DNA of 64,000 bases from positions 1-64,000 of the forward strand of contig WHVA01000455.1 of the NCBI GenBank assembly GCA_015179125.1, written 5' to 3'. The notes below the pieces were generated by a model, which saw only the letters and a list, made by a program, of their open reading frames with translations, searched no databases and had not been told where the DNA came from. The DNA is from Gautieria morchelliformis. Its lineage: Eukaryota > Basidiomycota > Agaricomycetes > Gomphales > Gomphaceae. Of this stretch, positions 1 to 10,526 are shown in pieces (the first letter of the stretch is position 1; the number at the start of each line of letters is the position of its first letter). Made by a program: the position numbers and the translations under genes.

Positions 1-3000
1 TCTGGAATCTTAGTAGTTATAAACATTCCAGTATAAATACCTAGTAACAAATGTACGATAGAAAGGCCAGAAAATTACTGTGTTCATCCGAAGTACCTAT
101 ATGCATCACGTGCAGGTTTTATTGCTTTAGGGCCAGGTTCTGTACGGATTTCTCTAATTCACTGTTGAGAGTCCCTTCTAACTGCCTACAGTATACTGGT
201 ACAAAAGCAAAAGCTTCCGGAGTCCTCGTTCCTCTGATCTGCACCGTTTTCTCCTCCACCAAGTCGCGTGACGACACGCCACGCCGAGCTTAGTCAGCCC
301 GGGCATGGATCGTACGCCGGGGTGGACGCCGCGCACAATTAATCGCTGAGCACAAAGAATTCATTTTAATCTAACAGTACATTGATCAGCCACAGCTCTC
401 TTCGATTCGCGATGCATACGGCCTCATGAACTTCCACATAAAATCGACGCCTTTCTAGGGCAAGTACGATGGGCCGCTGGAGACAAATCGAAGCTTTACA
501 GACACCACCGCTATTCCATTGGCTGCATCTGGCCTGGTCAGAAATGCCGACCTGAATTCCTATAAGTTCGGAAATCAGTTCGGGATAGCCCATTGTCAGC
601 TCTCGCCATGTGTAAGGCGCGATCAATTGTCTCCGTTGAGGGAGGATTGTGGAAATCAAGGATGGGGATGCGACGGGAAAAACTCTGGGGAGTATCGTGG
701 ATGCGAGTCGACGAGGAGGAGGAGTTGGAGAATGGTGATCGGACCTGAAGAAAGGGAAGTTGAACCATGGCAGTATCCACAGCGTCGCCGCGCGAGGTTG
801 CAAGGCCAGAAATCATCGACGAGTGATATACTCAGTCCAGACCATGGCATCCGTGCAACAATCAGTCTGAGCCTGTGACAAATTGCCTGTGACAAACTGC
901 AGCAATGATGGCGAACCCTTGTACCCGGGCCAGTGCCATGACACCCGTGTCTGATACGCAACAACCAGGCGGCCGCTGGAGAGACGAGGCTACCTTGATG
1001 ATAAGATAAATCGGGCCCAGATAATACGCCTGAGGGTTTCCATGCAGGAGTCTGACCAAGGTCTCGTCTGGAGAACCATCTCTTGCTACAGCACAAGTTC
1101 GTAGTGTTTCTGTGGCGTCAAGGGTGTCCCAAGTAGGGACTCGTTCAACCAGTGCATCGCAACCATGCAGCGTTTCCCGTCAGGTGCTAGCTGAATATAG
1201 AGTAAAAAGAGATCGGATGCATGCCGTGTTGAAAGGGTGAGACGTAGTCGTGGTATCGACGACCTTTATGTAATGTGGTAACGTAAATGCTGGCCCAGAT
1301 AGTGCCGCGTATTGCGCTTGGCCACGAAATCGCCTCATTACTAGCACCGTCAACGACCAACTTTGAAGGCTGCGCTCATGGACGAGTGAAGGACGTATAC
1401 CGCAGGGTCTGTTGGGGCTAAGTCTTAGGGGCCCCGTCCGTCACCATGGATTACTGCCGGCGAGTCATGCGGCCGTTCTAGTGCTGGAAAAGGCTGGCTC
1501 GTGGAGTTCTGGAAAACACGGAGGTGCGTCTTCTCGAGCTTCGCTGTCTTGTATCGAGAAACGGAACCAGGAGTACTGAATCACTTGGGCGTTCGACCTC
1601 GTAACGAGAAGCAGAGCTACTTGCCCAGGCGATCGTCACGATGCACACCGTATATCCATCCGATAGCGTTGTGTGATATCGACCAGGTCCAACGGTATGT
1701 GCTTGAGAACTGCTGTGCATTGTCATGTCACACGAACACGCAAACGCCATGGGAAATAGTCGAACGGCCATCCATCGGAGCGTCTTGCTACCAAGGCGAG
1801 GGAACATTGTAATGGACGGGATTACTTAGGCTGGATATAAGGTTCATGGTAAGCTCTCCAGAGATATCTTCATATAACTACGAGACTATACAAACTTGGC
1901 TGTGGAGACCCATTGAGCGAGACTTCCCATCGATCGCGAAATTCCAGATGTCGTATCTGGTCCATGTCTAGTATTGCATGGGTTGGATACTGGCGGTACG
2001 TCAGATCAGTAACTTTGAGCCACGTATAGTGCCATGCACATGGAAATCTAACCCTCACGGCAATCAGTAAAAACATGTCGAACGCTATAAATGAGGTTTC
2101 CATGCGCATGACACTATGTTCTTTTGTTATCGTCATGATTGGCAGCTTTTAGATGGAAAACCTTACCGAATGATGAGATCGAATGTCGTTGCGTTGGGGC
2201 CTTCTCTTTTACGCCTTCTGTGCTACGTGTTAAGGAAGCACTCCCCAGGATTTGAGCCACTTGTAGCCCAGTACATATGTACTGGGCTATAAGCTTGTCA
2301 TATGCTTCACCCTCCATGCTCAATTTGTGCGCGGTCGAGTAATGACAGTACGCCTCGTATGGACTCGGGCCCTTCTAGTGACGACTCCCAGATTGGGCTG
2401 GGCCTGCGTTCTGCTGATAGCTTGCGCAATTCTCATAGCTTATCGATGTCAGTTTCAAAACCAGAATGAGGGAACTTGGTGAAGACACACGAGACGCTTG
2501 GGCTAGGCGGCAAGGCACCTGGCACCGATGTGCGTCGCTCGGCACCCCTTTTCTCTGTTCGCAATGATCTGCTGTTCCATCGTGGCCAAGGGTCGGTGCT
2601 GGTAAGGAGAAGGTAGCTCGTTTTTTTTTCCATTTGGCTCGCTGGGTCGCTTCCCGTGTCTGCGGCTATAGTTCCTAATTAGCTCCAGTCTGAGGGTTTT
2701 CTGGGTAGTTTCCTTGCCCACCTGTTGGTCTACCTTTAGTTAATTTCTTAAGCTGCTTGCCACTCACGTCGTGGCCTTGCTACGGCTCTAGAGGTCACCC
2801 CCGTAGAACAATCGACGAGGCTATTTCAAAGCCCGCTGTCTTTGAAATGGCCTTTTCGTTTATTGGTCGGTTGTATCGCTTACCGCAATAGCGACGATGT
2901 GCCATTTCATCTGCTCCTGCGCATACTGGGCACCATGCCGACTCTACTTTGCCTAAACAGATGCTTATTCAAAGCGACGTGGACGGTTCTTAACTGTACA

Positions 3001-3232
3001 GGTAGGGTTGTGTGTTTGCGCGGTAGTCTGTCGCTCAGCTTGGTGTCGTCCGTGGATGGCATCGAAGGATCGTTTTTGTGGTATTTGGCGAATAAAGCCT
3101 TCGCTTCCTTTTATCTTTGTGGTGTCTCTGCAGTTCGGCCGCCTTGCTTCTGGGCAGTGTACCTCTGCACTCGATCGGGATGAGCCTTGCGCGCTTGAGG
3201 CGCCTGCTGTCTTGTCATTGTCCGCTCCCTCG
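1..3232. other. No recognisable gene
   Basis: Both strands contain only short open frames (under about 150 codons) that overlap each other in several frames. None shows a motif or family resemblance I recognise. I saw no LTR, terminal inverted repeat pair or tRNA-like structure here. The right edge is the start of a CACTA-derived repeat. The region could hold degraded repeats, untranslated sequence or a small host gene with short exons that I cannot see. Confidence 0.5.
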
Positions 3233-3921
3233 TTACCTGCTATGCCCGCGTGGAAAACTTCTCGCCCTCTACAACAATCGTGTAGACTAAATACTATTAC
3301 TTAGGCTGTAAAATGTTATCTACTAGTCATGTATACCTCTCCTAGCTACTATAGTGTATTAAACCTACTGCGACGAAACTACAAGCCCAGATGTCGAACA
3401 ACGCGTCGACCAGTGGTGGTTGGGGCGAGGCTACCCTGTCTCTCGAGCGACGGCGACCACGAGCCTAGAGTAAACGAAACGCTATATATTGGGAGCCGAT
3501 TCCATAAAAGGCTAGGGCCTATGCTGCACACAGAAAGACAAAAACTCAGATTTATACATTGAGTTTGCTATGTCAGGCATAGTGCCCGGGCCAATGAAGT
3601 CAGAAGGGAGGGTCCTGTATGCTTCAGCGGTCTCAAGTCCCACCTGTTCCCATATATGCGGCACTAGGCGATATCCAGGGTCAGCAGGTTGAATGGTCTT
3701 GAAACGGCCCGATCCTGTCCAGTACTCTTTTAGTAGGGGACAGATTTTTTCAAAAAGGGACCCATGATGTTGTGGAGAAAGGAATCCGGCAGACCGAGTG
3801 ACTTGAGGGGTAAAATCCATGACAATCGGTTGACTCCATAGTGCATTCCAAGCCTGTCATGCCAAGTCGGTTCAGCAGACACGATCTCGGTGAGCTGTGG
3901 GATATGGACATTGTGTGTGGG
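3233..3921 (-). mobile_element. CACTA (En/Spm) transposase C-terminal fragment, copy 1
   Basis: The minus strand reads the C-terminal part of a basidiomycete CACTA transposase. The pattern is a segment ending LHNIMDPFLK-like, then WTG, then HIWEQVGLETA..A.RTLPS.F and PDIAN....EFLSF. This matches the family signature in which a W..IG..TA..TIPS.FG block is followed by PNIA. The homologous copy is at 22605-23289 in the opposite orientation, and the two match almost end to end, including the non-coding stretch at 3233-3500. There is no start, catalytic core or terminal repeat, so this is a dead fragment. Reading frame breaks occur near 3745 and 3820. The family call is from remembered motifs; the pairing of the two copies is seen directly. 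Confidence 0.6.
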
Positions 3922-3927
3922 AGATAC

Positions 3928-4640
3928 AAAGATTCCACACAGAACTGAAGGCTGAGGTGAGACTGATATTCCTAAGGTCACCCAGAGCTAAGTTCGCTCA
4001 CGAATATGACCCTTTGATGCCCTCACCGGCTTTTGCCAGGCTCAGCAGTGGACTCACGCGGAGACAGGCATCCCTCCTGATTCAGCTACGCACAGGGCAC
4101 ATACACCTGAACAAACATCTCTACAGAATAGGAAAGGTTACCTCACCAACATATGCGAAGTGTGGAACAGCAGACGAAACGGTACACCATTACTTGTTCA
4201 GGTGTTTGGGCTACAAGAAGCAGAGAGAGTGGCTGGAGGCCGAACTACGGAGGGGAGCCAGGACGGTTAGGGTGCTATTGGCAAGGCCCAAAGCGATGTC
4301 AGCCCTGTTCTGGTACATACATGACACAAACAGATTTGCAGGGACATACGGGAACCTTGAGCTTCCAGAGAAGGAAGGGCAATTAACAAAGCAGAAACAG
4401 AGAGCAGATCGGAGCTTGGAAGCAGGGAAGGGAAGGATGGGAGTGCCGGAAGTGATGAGAGCGACAAAGGGGGAGCACAGGGGAGTTCAGAGGCAAGGAA
4501 AGAGAGACAGTGAGAAGAGACATGGGCGCAGCGCCACACAGTAACACGCCGCCATCTTGCGGAAAGCGCGGCGAACACAACCTCGCCCACACAGGTACGG
4601 GATCGCTCTGGGCTTAGCCCAAAGAGCGCATGTAGAGGCC
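3928..4640 (+). pseudogene. Tad1-like LINE, 5'-truncated 3' end of reverse transcriptase ORF, copy 1
   Basis: The open frame to 4544 encodes the tail of a fungal non-LTR retrotransposon ORF2. It shows RRQASLLIQLRTGHI.LNKHL.RIGK, then a zinc-knuckle-like C-x(8)-HH-x(4)-C region, then an HDTNRF..TYG end motif. This C-terminal block follows the reverse transcriptase in Tad1/I-clade elements. The RT and endonuclease are absent, as expected from 5' truncation on insertion. The first codons of the open frame (3897-3927) are antisense CACTA sequence, so that ATG is an accident of the junction. The 3' untranslated part resembles the second copy at 19200-19316, which supports a common source. It abuts the accessory ORF of a gypsy-1 element at about 4640. 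Confidence 0.7.
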
Positions 4641-5656
4641 GAGGAGGAGAGGACAGGAAGATCAAAAACTGTCTGGAGCTCGAACGCATCGAGCGGGAGC
4701 ACGAAGAACAGGGGGCCAAGGAAGCGGCGGAAACGCTTGCGGAAGAGCAAGCCACTGCGGAAAGGGCGGCTGTGGCGGAGAAGAGTCGCGCCGCATTGAA
4801 AGTAAGTCCTTCCGTGTTTTTGATATAGTAGGCTTGACCATCGGAACAGAAAAAGTTTGCGGATGCGGATTAGATCTCTGTGCGGAGTGAAACTCCGTCG
4901 GAGGACATGCTGGATGAAACCCTGAAGCCAAAGAACACAGGCAAGGGGAAGGTGACGGTGGAATGGCGGGAGGCACAGGAAGAGAAACAGTGCCGGAAAG
5001 AAGCACACCATGCGGGAGCCAAAAGGGTGGCTCTGGAACACAAGGGCCCATCGCAGCCGAGCTGCGAAGGTTGCTTGGAAAAGGCGCTGCCCTGCGTCTG
5101 GGACCTGGCCGGAAAGGCCATGGCTTGCAACCGGTGCAAGGACGGAAAAAGGGCCTGCGTGGTTGATGGGCTCAAGGCTTGAGTGACAGCTAAGCGGAGG
5201 AAGACCGGAGCCTTGGAGGTGGACTCGGAAAAACCCTCACAGGGAGGGCGGAAGCCCTTGTCCAGGGCTGCCAAGGCAAAGGGAGTCCAAGGGGGGCCAG
5301 AGGCGAGTGGAAGTGGGACGACGGGAGAGGAGTGGATGGTGGAACCACTCACGGATATCGCTAGGTCGCTCCGGGGACTGCTCCAACAAGGGGAGCAGGG
5401 GCTGTGCATGCAGCATAACTTTTACAGCGTGGTCTCAGAACAACTATGCGCATACGATGAATACCTTGACCAGGTAGTTATGGAGTTGAGGTGTATGCAG
5501 GAGACAGCAGATACGGAAATGGGTGCGGAGGTGCCAGAGGGCGAGATTCACCATGTGATGAGGTTCGAGGAGACTTATGGGTGGGACAGAGATGCAGAGG
5601 GTGCGGAGGTGGAGGATGGTGCAGGAGCTGGGGAAAATACCCTGGAGGAGGACTAG
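4641..5656 (+). pseudogene. Gypsy-1 antisense accessory ORF with Zn2Cys6-like motif, copy 1 (5'-truncated)
   Basis: A charged, Glu/Lys/Arg/Ala-rich segment (4641-4801) is followed by a likely 48-bp intron (4802-4849, GTAAGT..ACAG). Next comes a Cys-rich segment spelling C-x2-C-x6-C-x10-C-x2-C-x6-C at 5065-5160, the spacing of the fungal binuclear zinc cluster. The downstream part shares PL.DIARSLRG with the second copy at 26350-27226. In-frame stops occur at 4871-4873 (TAG) and 5180-5182 (TGA), so this copy is dead. It converges on the gypsy-1 pol remnant, whose stop is at 5784-5786, leaving 127 bp between the two stop codons. The same tail-to-tail arrangement in the second copy indicates that the ORF belongs to the element. 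Its 5' part is replaced by a LINE fragment. The function is unknown; DNA binding is inferred from the cysteine spacing. Confidence 0.55.
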
Positions 5657-5783
5657 GGGGTAAAAAACACTTGTAGAATAGCTTTCTTGGAATGTTGGAA
5701 ATAGTTTAGTGGGCATTAAGCGGATTTTGACTTGTGACTTAAGGAGTGGAAATGGCATAGGAGGCGGAAGTGGTCGGAAAGAC

Positions 5784-7748
5784 TTAGTGTGCGAGAAGGG
5801 GTCCAGGCTTGGCAGCGTATGCCTTGTGGAAATCTGAGACGAGTTCGGAGGCGTGGTCAAGTTCCGTGGCAGAAATCCAGGAAGTCTCTTCATCTGTGTT
5901 CTTATAGCCTGCCCACTTGACTAGGTACTGGAGTTGACAATGGTATCAATTGTCAAGCTTGGAATTGAGGATTTCCAAAATCTTGTATTCCGGTTCTCTG
6001 TCGATGATCACTGGCGGAGGTGGAGGTTGTTCTCGATTTGGAATTGTATTCGGAACTGCGGGTTCAAGCATAGACACATGGAATACCGGGTGTACTGCGT
6101 GCATATTCTCAGGAAGTCTGAGAGTGAAAGAATGACTGCCGGCCTTAGTGATGATCTTGTAAGGGCTAAGGTATTTTTCAGAGAGCTTCTTCGAGGGATG
6201 AGTGGTGCGGAAGTTTTCAGCTTTGATGAAGACTTAATCGCCTATCTCGAATGGCGGTTGCGGAAGGCGTTTCCGGTCGGCGGAAGTTTGGTCTCTTTTT
6301 TGTGCAGTGGAGATGTTCTCTCGGAGGTGCTGGTGAAGGTCGTCGAGTTCCACAACGAAATCTCAGGCTCTGGCAGAGGCGAGGTCACGTTCATGGTGGA
6401 TGGCGAGATTTGGGTGGTAGCCCTTGTTGGCATAGAAGGGCGAAATTCAGGTGGTGGCAGAAGGTGCATTGTTGTAAGTGAATTCCGCGAGTGGAAGAAG
6501 GTCAGACCAATTGCTGTGTTGGTAGTTGCAATAGACATGGAGGTACTGTTTGAGGGTCTGATTAGTATGTTCCATTTGTCTGTCACCTTTGGGATGATAA
6601 CCGGAAGTGAAGTGGAGTTTCATGTCGAGAGCCTTGCCGAGTGTGCGGAAAAAGGAGGACACGAACTCTGATCCACGGTCAGAAGTGACATGGGAGGGGA
6701 TTCCGTGCTTGGAAAAGACATGGAGCACGAAGAGCTGCGCAAGCTGGGCGGAAGTGATGGTGTCGTAGGTCGGAATAAAGATGGACTGCTTTGTGAGGCA
6801 GTCAACAATGACTAGAATGGTATCATAGCCAGATGACTTAGGAAGTTTCTTGATGAAGTCCATGGATATTGAATTCCATGGCTGTTCCAGGATCGGAAGT
6901 TGCTTCAGGAGGCCATAGGGTTTGTGACATTGAGCCTTGGCACGCATACAAGTGGTGCATGACTTGCAGTAGTCTTGGACCATTGTGCGGAGGAGTGGCC
7001 AAGTGTAAGTGCGTCGGATGATGTTGAGGGTCTTGTTCTGGCCTTGGTGTCCTGAGAGTGGATGATTGTGGCTTTGCTAGAGTACGTGGAGTCGTAGATC
7101 ATTCGTATCCAGAACCTAGATTCGGGACTTGTAGCAGAGGAATCCGTCGGAATTGAGGGACCATCCAGGACTGGTTGGGTTATCGAGGTGGGTTGCAGAG
7201 ATGGGGTCAGAACGAAGTGCGGAACGGATGTTGGAATGGAGAGACTCGGTGTCCATAATGATTGAGGCGTGGAGTACCGGAAACTGCAATGCTGTGGCAC
7301 ACAGGGATGTACCCAGCTGCTCAGTCGAGAATACTGGGCGGAAATTGTGCAGGTTAACGCTGGCATAGTCGCTACTTCCCTCTTTTGGGTAGACGTCCCA
7401 ATGTCTAGTGAGCGCATCGGGTTTTTCTCCGAGCTTTCTGGGGTGGAAGTGGATCACCATATTGAACTGTGAGAGATATTCAGACCAGCAGACTTGACAG
7501 CGAGTCAAAATATTAGTAGTCACAAAATACTCAAGGTTTTTATGATCCATTACAATGTCGATCGGATAAGTTGGACCTTCCAGGTAGTGTTGCCAACGTT
7601 TGAAGGCTTCAAAGATCGCAAGTAGTTCCTTATCGTGGACGTCGTAGTTGAGTTCCGGGGTGGAAAAGGTGTGGGAATGAAAAGCGATTGGATGCTCTCA
7701 CAGTCGATATCGTCGCACATCAACCTGACTGATATCAAGGTAAATAGG
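5784..7748 (-). pseudogene. Gypsy-1 pol remnant (RNase H to integrase and chromodomain end)
   Basis: This is the 3' half of a Ty3/gypsy pol read from right to left. The RNase H end and the DHKNLEYF connector lie near 7550. The integrase zinc region with C-x2-C is near 6960, and the catalytic core shows SDRGSEFVSSFF and an NQTLKQYLH Glu block at 6447-6983. A chromodomain-like tail ends with a TAA at 5784-5786. Several frame changes are visible at about 7120, 6990 and 6450. The match to the second copy (27357-29100) runs through the whole stretch, including the accessory ORF beyond the stop. At 7749 the sequence switches abruptly to an LTR-A, so the RT, protease and gag are lost. Confidence 0.8.
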
Positions 7749-8410
7749 GATGAAGAGTCTGTGCAGGGTAGCATATATGCAGGTCCCAAGACATGGTTTC
7801 AAACATAAGTGCTTTCACCGTCTTTACTCTCCGTCGTTTTATGTTCACCCTCCTCCCTCACTCTATTGTATGTTTATTCCATCTATTTCATATCATGACT
7901 GCGCACCCCTATCCAACCCTGACTCATGGCGGCTTCTTTGCGATTCCCTGATACCATACGAGCATTCAATATAAGTAGTTTACATTCGCATGTATATTCC
8001 CAAGTTCAATTATCATACGTCCATCTTGTGCAAACTTGACCTCACTGTGACTATCGTCTTGAGCCTTCTCCTGTAGATCTCTATCTTCAACCAGAAGAGG
8101 ACTTAGGCATCACTGGTGAGTTCTTATACTTCATCTTTGTTACCTTAGCCTTCGAACTATTTTCTGTGTCTGAAGGAGCGCCTTCACTGGCGAAGGGATT
8201 GTCGCTACTTAGATAACCCTTCGGTAGCACCTTGCACGTTACATCGTCAAGTGCCACAGGCTATTTTGCTACGACTGTAGATAGGGAAAGCTCCGTTCGG
8301 GCAGCCCTCTTATCTTGCAAACATTTATTGGTTCACCTATTCGCCGAATGGCATACTATTCACACAGGTTATTCGGGCATTCGCTGTGTTCACTAATACA
8401 CGATATTAAT
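7749..8410 (+). repeat. LTR-A fragment, 5'-truncated
   Basis: It matches the inner and 3' parts of LTR-A: the block around GATGAAGAGTC, the conserved CTACGACTGTAGATAGGG segment, and the end block CACTAATACACGATATTAA. About the first third of the LTR is missing because it is fused to the gypsy-1 remnant. The normal 3' end (CTTGACA) is replaced at 8411 by a short-period repeat leading into a copia gag. Confidence 0.75.
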
Positions 8411-8582
8411 GCCTACTGAAAGTGTGTTGCGCCTAACGAAAGCACATTTACTCATCAAAAGACACGCCTATTGAAAGCTTGCACTGTTGTTGAGCCTGCT
8501 GAAAGCTCAATTGTCGAAAGTCATGCCTGCTGAAAGCGTGCACCGCTGTTGAGCCTACCGAAAGCTCAACTTGTTTGGAATC
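8411..8582 (+). repeat. Degenerate tandem repeat with GCCT..YGAAAG units
   Basis: Six units of the form GCCT-NN-YGAAAG begin at 8411, 8431, 8466, 8494, 8525 and 8553. The last four form a higher-order duplication of about 59 bp (8466-8524 and 8525-8583). Units are separated by 20 to 35 bp. The block lies between the LTR-A end and the ATG of a copia gag, so it occupies the leader of that element. The gag start context (ATCATGCCCGA) resembles the start of one repeat unit (GTCATGCCTGC). I see no coding potential. Confidence 0.6.
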
Positions 8583-9164
8583 ATGCCCGAGACTCAGTTT
8601 GAGAAGCTGAATGAAAAGAATTATGTGGATTCGCGTTATATGATGGAGGCCCTGCTCATTGGGAAGGACCTTTGGGATGTTGTTGATGGGACTGAGCATC
8701 GCCCCGCGGGCACTGACAGCTCCAAGGCCTTTCATGCTTATGTTAAGAAGCAGCAAGTGGCCCGTGCAAAAATCATTCTCCACATTGAACCGTCCCAGCT
8801 TGCTCATGCTCGCTTCAGTAACCCAATGGAGATTTGGAAGAACCTTGAACAAGTCCATCGCGCTCGCGGATTTGCGATCTGCCTTGCCCATCGCCGTGAA
8901 TTCCTGTATATGAAGAAACATGACAACCAGGTCATGAATTCATGGATTGCCGATGTCAAAAATACTGCGTACATTCTCGACGCTGCTGGAGTGACAGTTA
9001 TTGATGAAGACATCATTCTCTCACTCACAGCTGGACTACCAGATTTGTATTCCACACTCATTGTCACGCTTGACAACCTTCCCCCAAATGAACTCACACT
9101 TCCAAATGTCATCACCCGTTTTTTGAATGAGGAGGTTGTAGAGGACAGGAATTATAGGCAGTAG
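8583..9164 (+). pseudogene. Copia gag, N-terminal part
   Basis: The open frame from the ATG at 8583 encodes about 193 residues of a Ty1/copia gag of the UBN2/DUF4219 type. It starts FEKLNEKNY..SRYMMEALL, has KDLWDVVDG near residue 45 and continues through an LVTLDNLPPNELTLPNV-like helix to RFLNEEVVED. The zinc knuckle expected next is found only at about 14110, after nearly 5 kb of inserted sequence (LTR-B and a DIRS-like element). The open frame is undamaged up to the insertion. An upstream TTG at 8571 could extend the frame, but the ATG at 8583 matches the family start. Confidence 0.75.
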
Positions 9165-9425
9165 GACTGGACTTGGTGCTCAAAAGAAGACTAGAAATCA
9201 ATTCACTCTCTCAGTGAATTTTGTTGTCACTGTAAATATATTATACACTACCCAGAAATCAATTCACTAGAGGATTTCTAGGTTAACAAATCGAAGAAGA
9301 ATAAGACTAATTTACTTGCCTCTCTCAGTGAATTTAGTTGTCACTGAGAGAGGGGGGAAATGTGTCTCATACGCATATACTACTGGCCGGCTCTTTAGCG
9401 CCCATCTATGCTCACTCGAGTGTGA
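9165..9425 (-). repeat. LTR-B-like sequence, left part, split by a DIRS-like element
   Basis: Two blocks reading CTCTCTCAGTGAATTT with TTGTCACTGAGAGAGG, and the segment CTCTTTAGCGCCCAT, match the minus-oriented LTR-B at 38521-39004 in the same order and spacing. Divergence is clearly higher than between the two other LTR-B copies. The right part of this LTR appears at about 13830-13995, so about 4.4 kb of DIRS-like sequence separates the two halves. The exact left boundary with the copia gag is blurred. Confidence 0.6.
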
Positions 9426-9492
9426 CACTGGGCTAGCAACAAGGTAGATTGTGATGCCAGTGCTCTCTGCACGACCGGGAACCGGGCCGTGC

Positions 9493-10526
9493 TCAAGCCA
9501 ACTGGGGAGCGAAGTGGAGAGACGGAGGCTCGTGAGGCTGAGCATTGGGAACGGCCCAATGGAGGCGCGCTGAGAGGGAAAGGAGACGGAGGCGATTCGG
9601 CTCTATGTAAAGTTTGAATGCGTCACTACGCCACCGACCAAGCTGCTGAAGTTCGAAGTCGTGGAATCCGGCCACAGCTGCGGAGGAGGCGCCGCCTCGC
9701 CTGAAGCTGTGCCCCGCGAATTCAGAGGGATTGAGCCCGACGGAGGACAGGTTGAGGCGCACCCTCTTGATAAGGTCGCTGCGGAGTAGGGGAAGGCCAT
9801 CTTTGCCAACGAAGAGGGGTGACTCTGGAGGCCGGGGGTCAAGCGTAAAGAGCCATTGGAGCTGTGTGACTGGGCACGTCGGGGCCCCTGGGGCTGTGGA
9901 GATGAAGAGGGAGACGCCTTTGCGGAAGGGGTCCGTTTTCGAGGAGGGAATGGAGAGGACGACGTAGTTGGGCGTTGCAAACAATGGTTCAAAGCGACTG
10001 AGCCGCGAGTGAGGTGGGCGGCAGGGTCGAAAGACTTTGAGGTGCAAACAGTGAATTCACCGCACCGTAAGAAGGCGGGGACTGCGAGGCAAATGGCGGC
10101 AGTGTAGTTAAGGGTCCCGGTGCTGGCAGGGGCAGGGTAGAGAGACAGGAGCGAGCGGAGGATCTCGAAGGTGATAGGAAGCTTGGGCTTCCGGTCTTTC
10201 TCGCTCATGTACCGTTTAATCCCGTGGACCATACGCTGGAGTAGTGGTGACTCGCAAGCCTCGAAGGGGAGGTCGTTGTCGATGTGCGCGGAACAAAGGT
10301 GGGTAATGTAGGATTTAATGGTCTTCGGCTGGAGAGAGCGGGATCCGAGGAGGGCGACCCATTCGAGTAGCGCAGGACTGGTGGCGGGCAAAATGGAGCC
10401 TGAGGGGTGGCGAAGATGGGGGTTGCAGAGGATGAATTCGAAGTAGGACTTGTATCCCGTGCGATAGGATGCCCTAGTACTCAAGGCAAGCCCGTGCCAG
10501 AGCCAGAAGGCGGCGAGTCGAGACAT
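9493..10526 (-). pseudogene. DIRS-like tyrosine recombinase
   Basis: This enzyme would integrate the circular cDNA of the element by strand exchange. The N-terminal core-binding part runs from the ATG at 10526 (start MSRLAAFWLWHG). The first catalytic Arg fits in FLRCGEFT near 10050. After a frame change at about 9995 the second frame continues with SSKTDPFRKG, then GHSFRRGGAS (the H-x-x-R box), then LGRWRSDAFKLYIE, holding the Trp at the His/Trp site and the nucleophile Tyr. All signature residues are present but split over two frames. Its start overlaps the end of the RT-RNase H frame by 46 bp, as is common in these elements. Whether the frame change is a mutation or a sequencing indel cannot be told from one copy. 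Confidence 0.75.

Noticed and set aside
366-1096. Overlapping frames of 119-146 codons near the left end
   Set aside because: They occur in several frames at once, lack motifs, and show no sign of coherent exons.
5934-6671. Plus-strand frame of 245 codons
   Set aside because: It is the antisense shadow of the gypsy-1 integrase and chromodomain; a matching shadow appears opposite copy 2 at 27507-28016.
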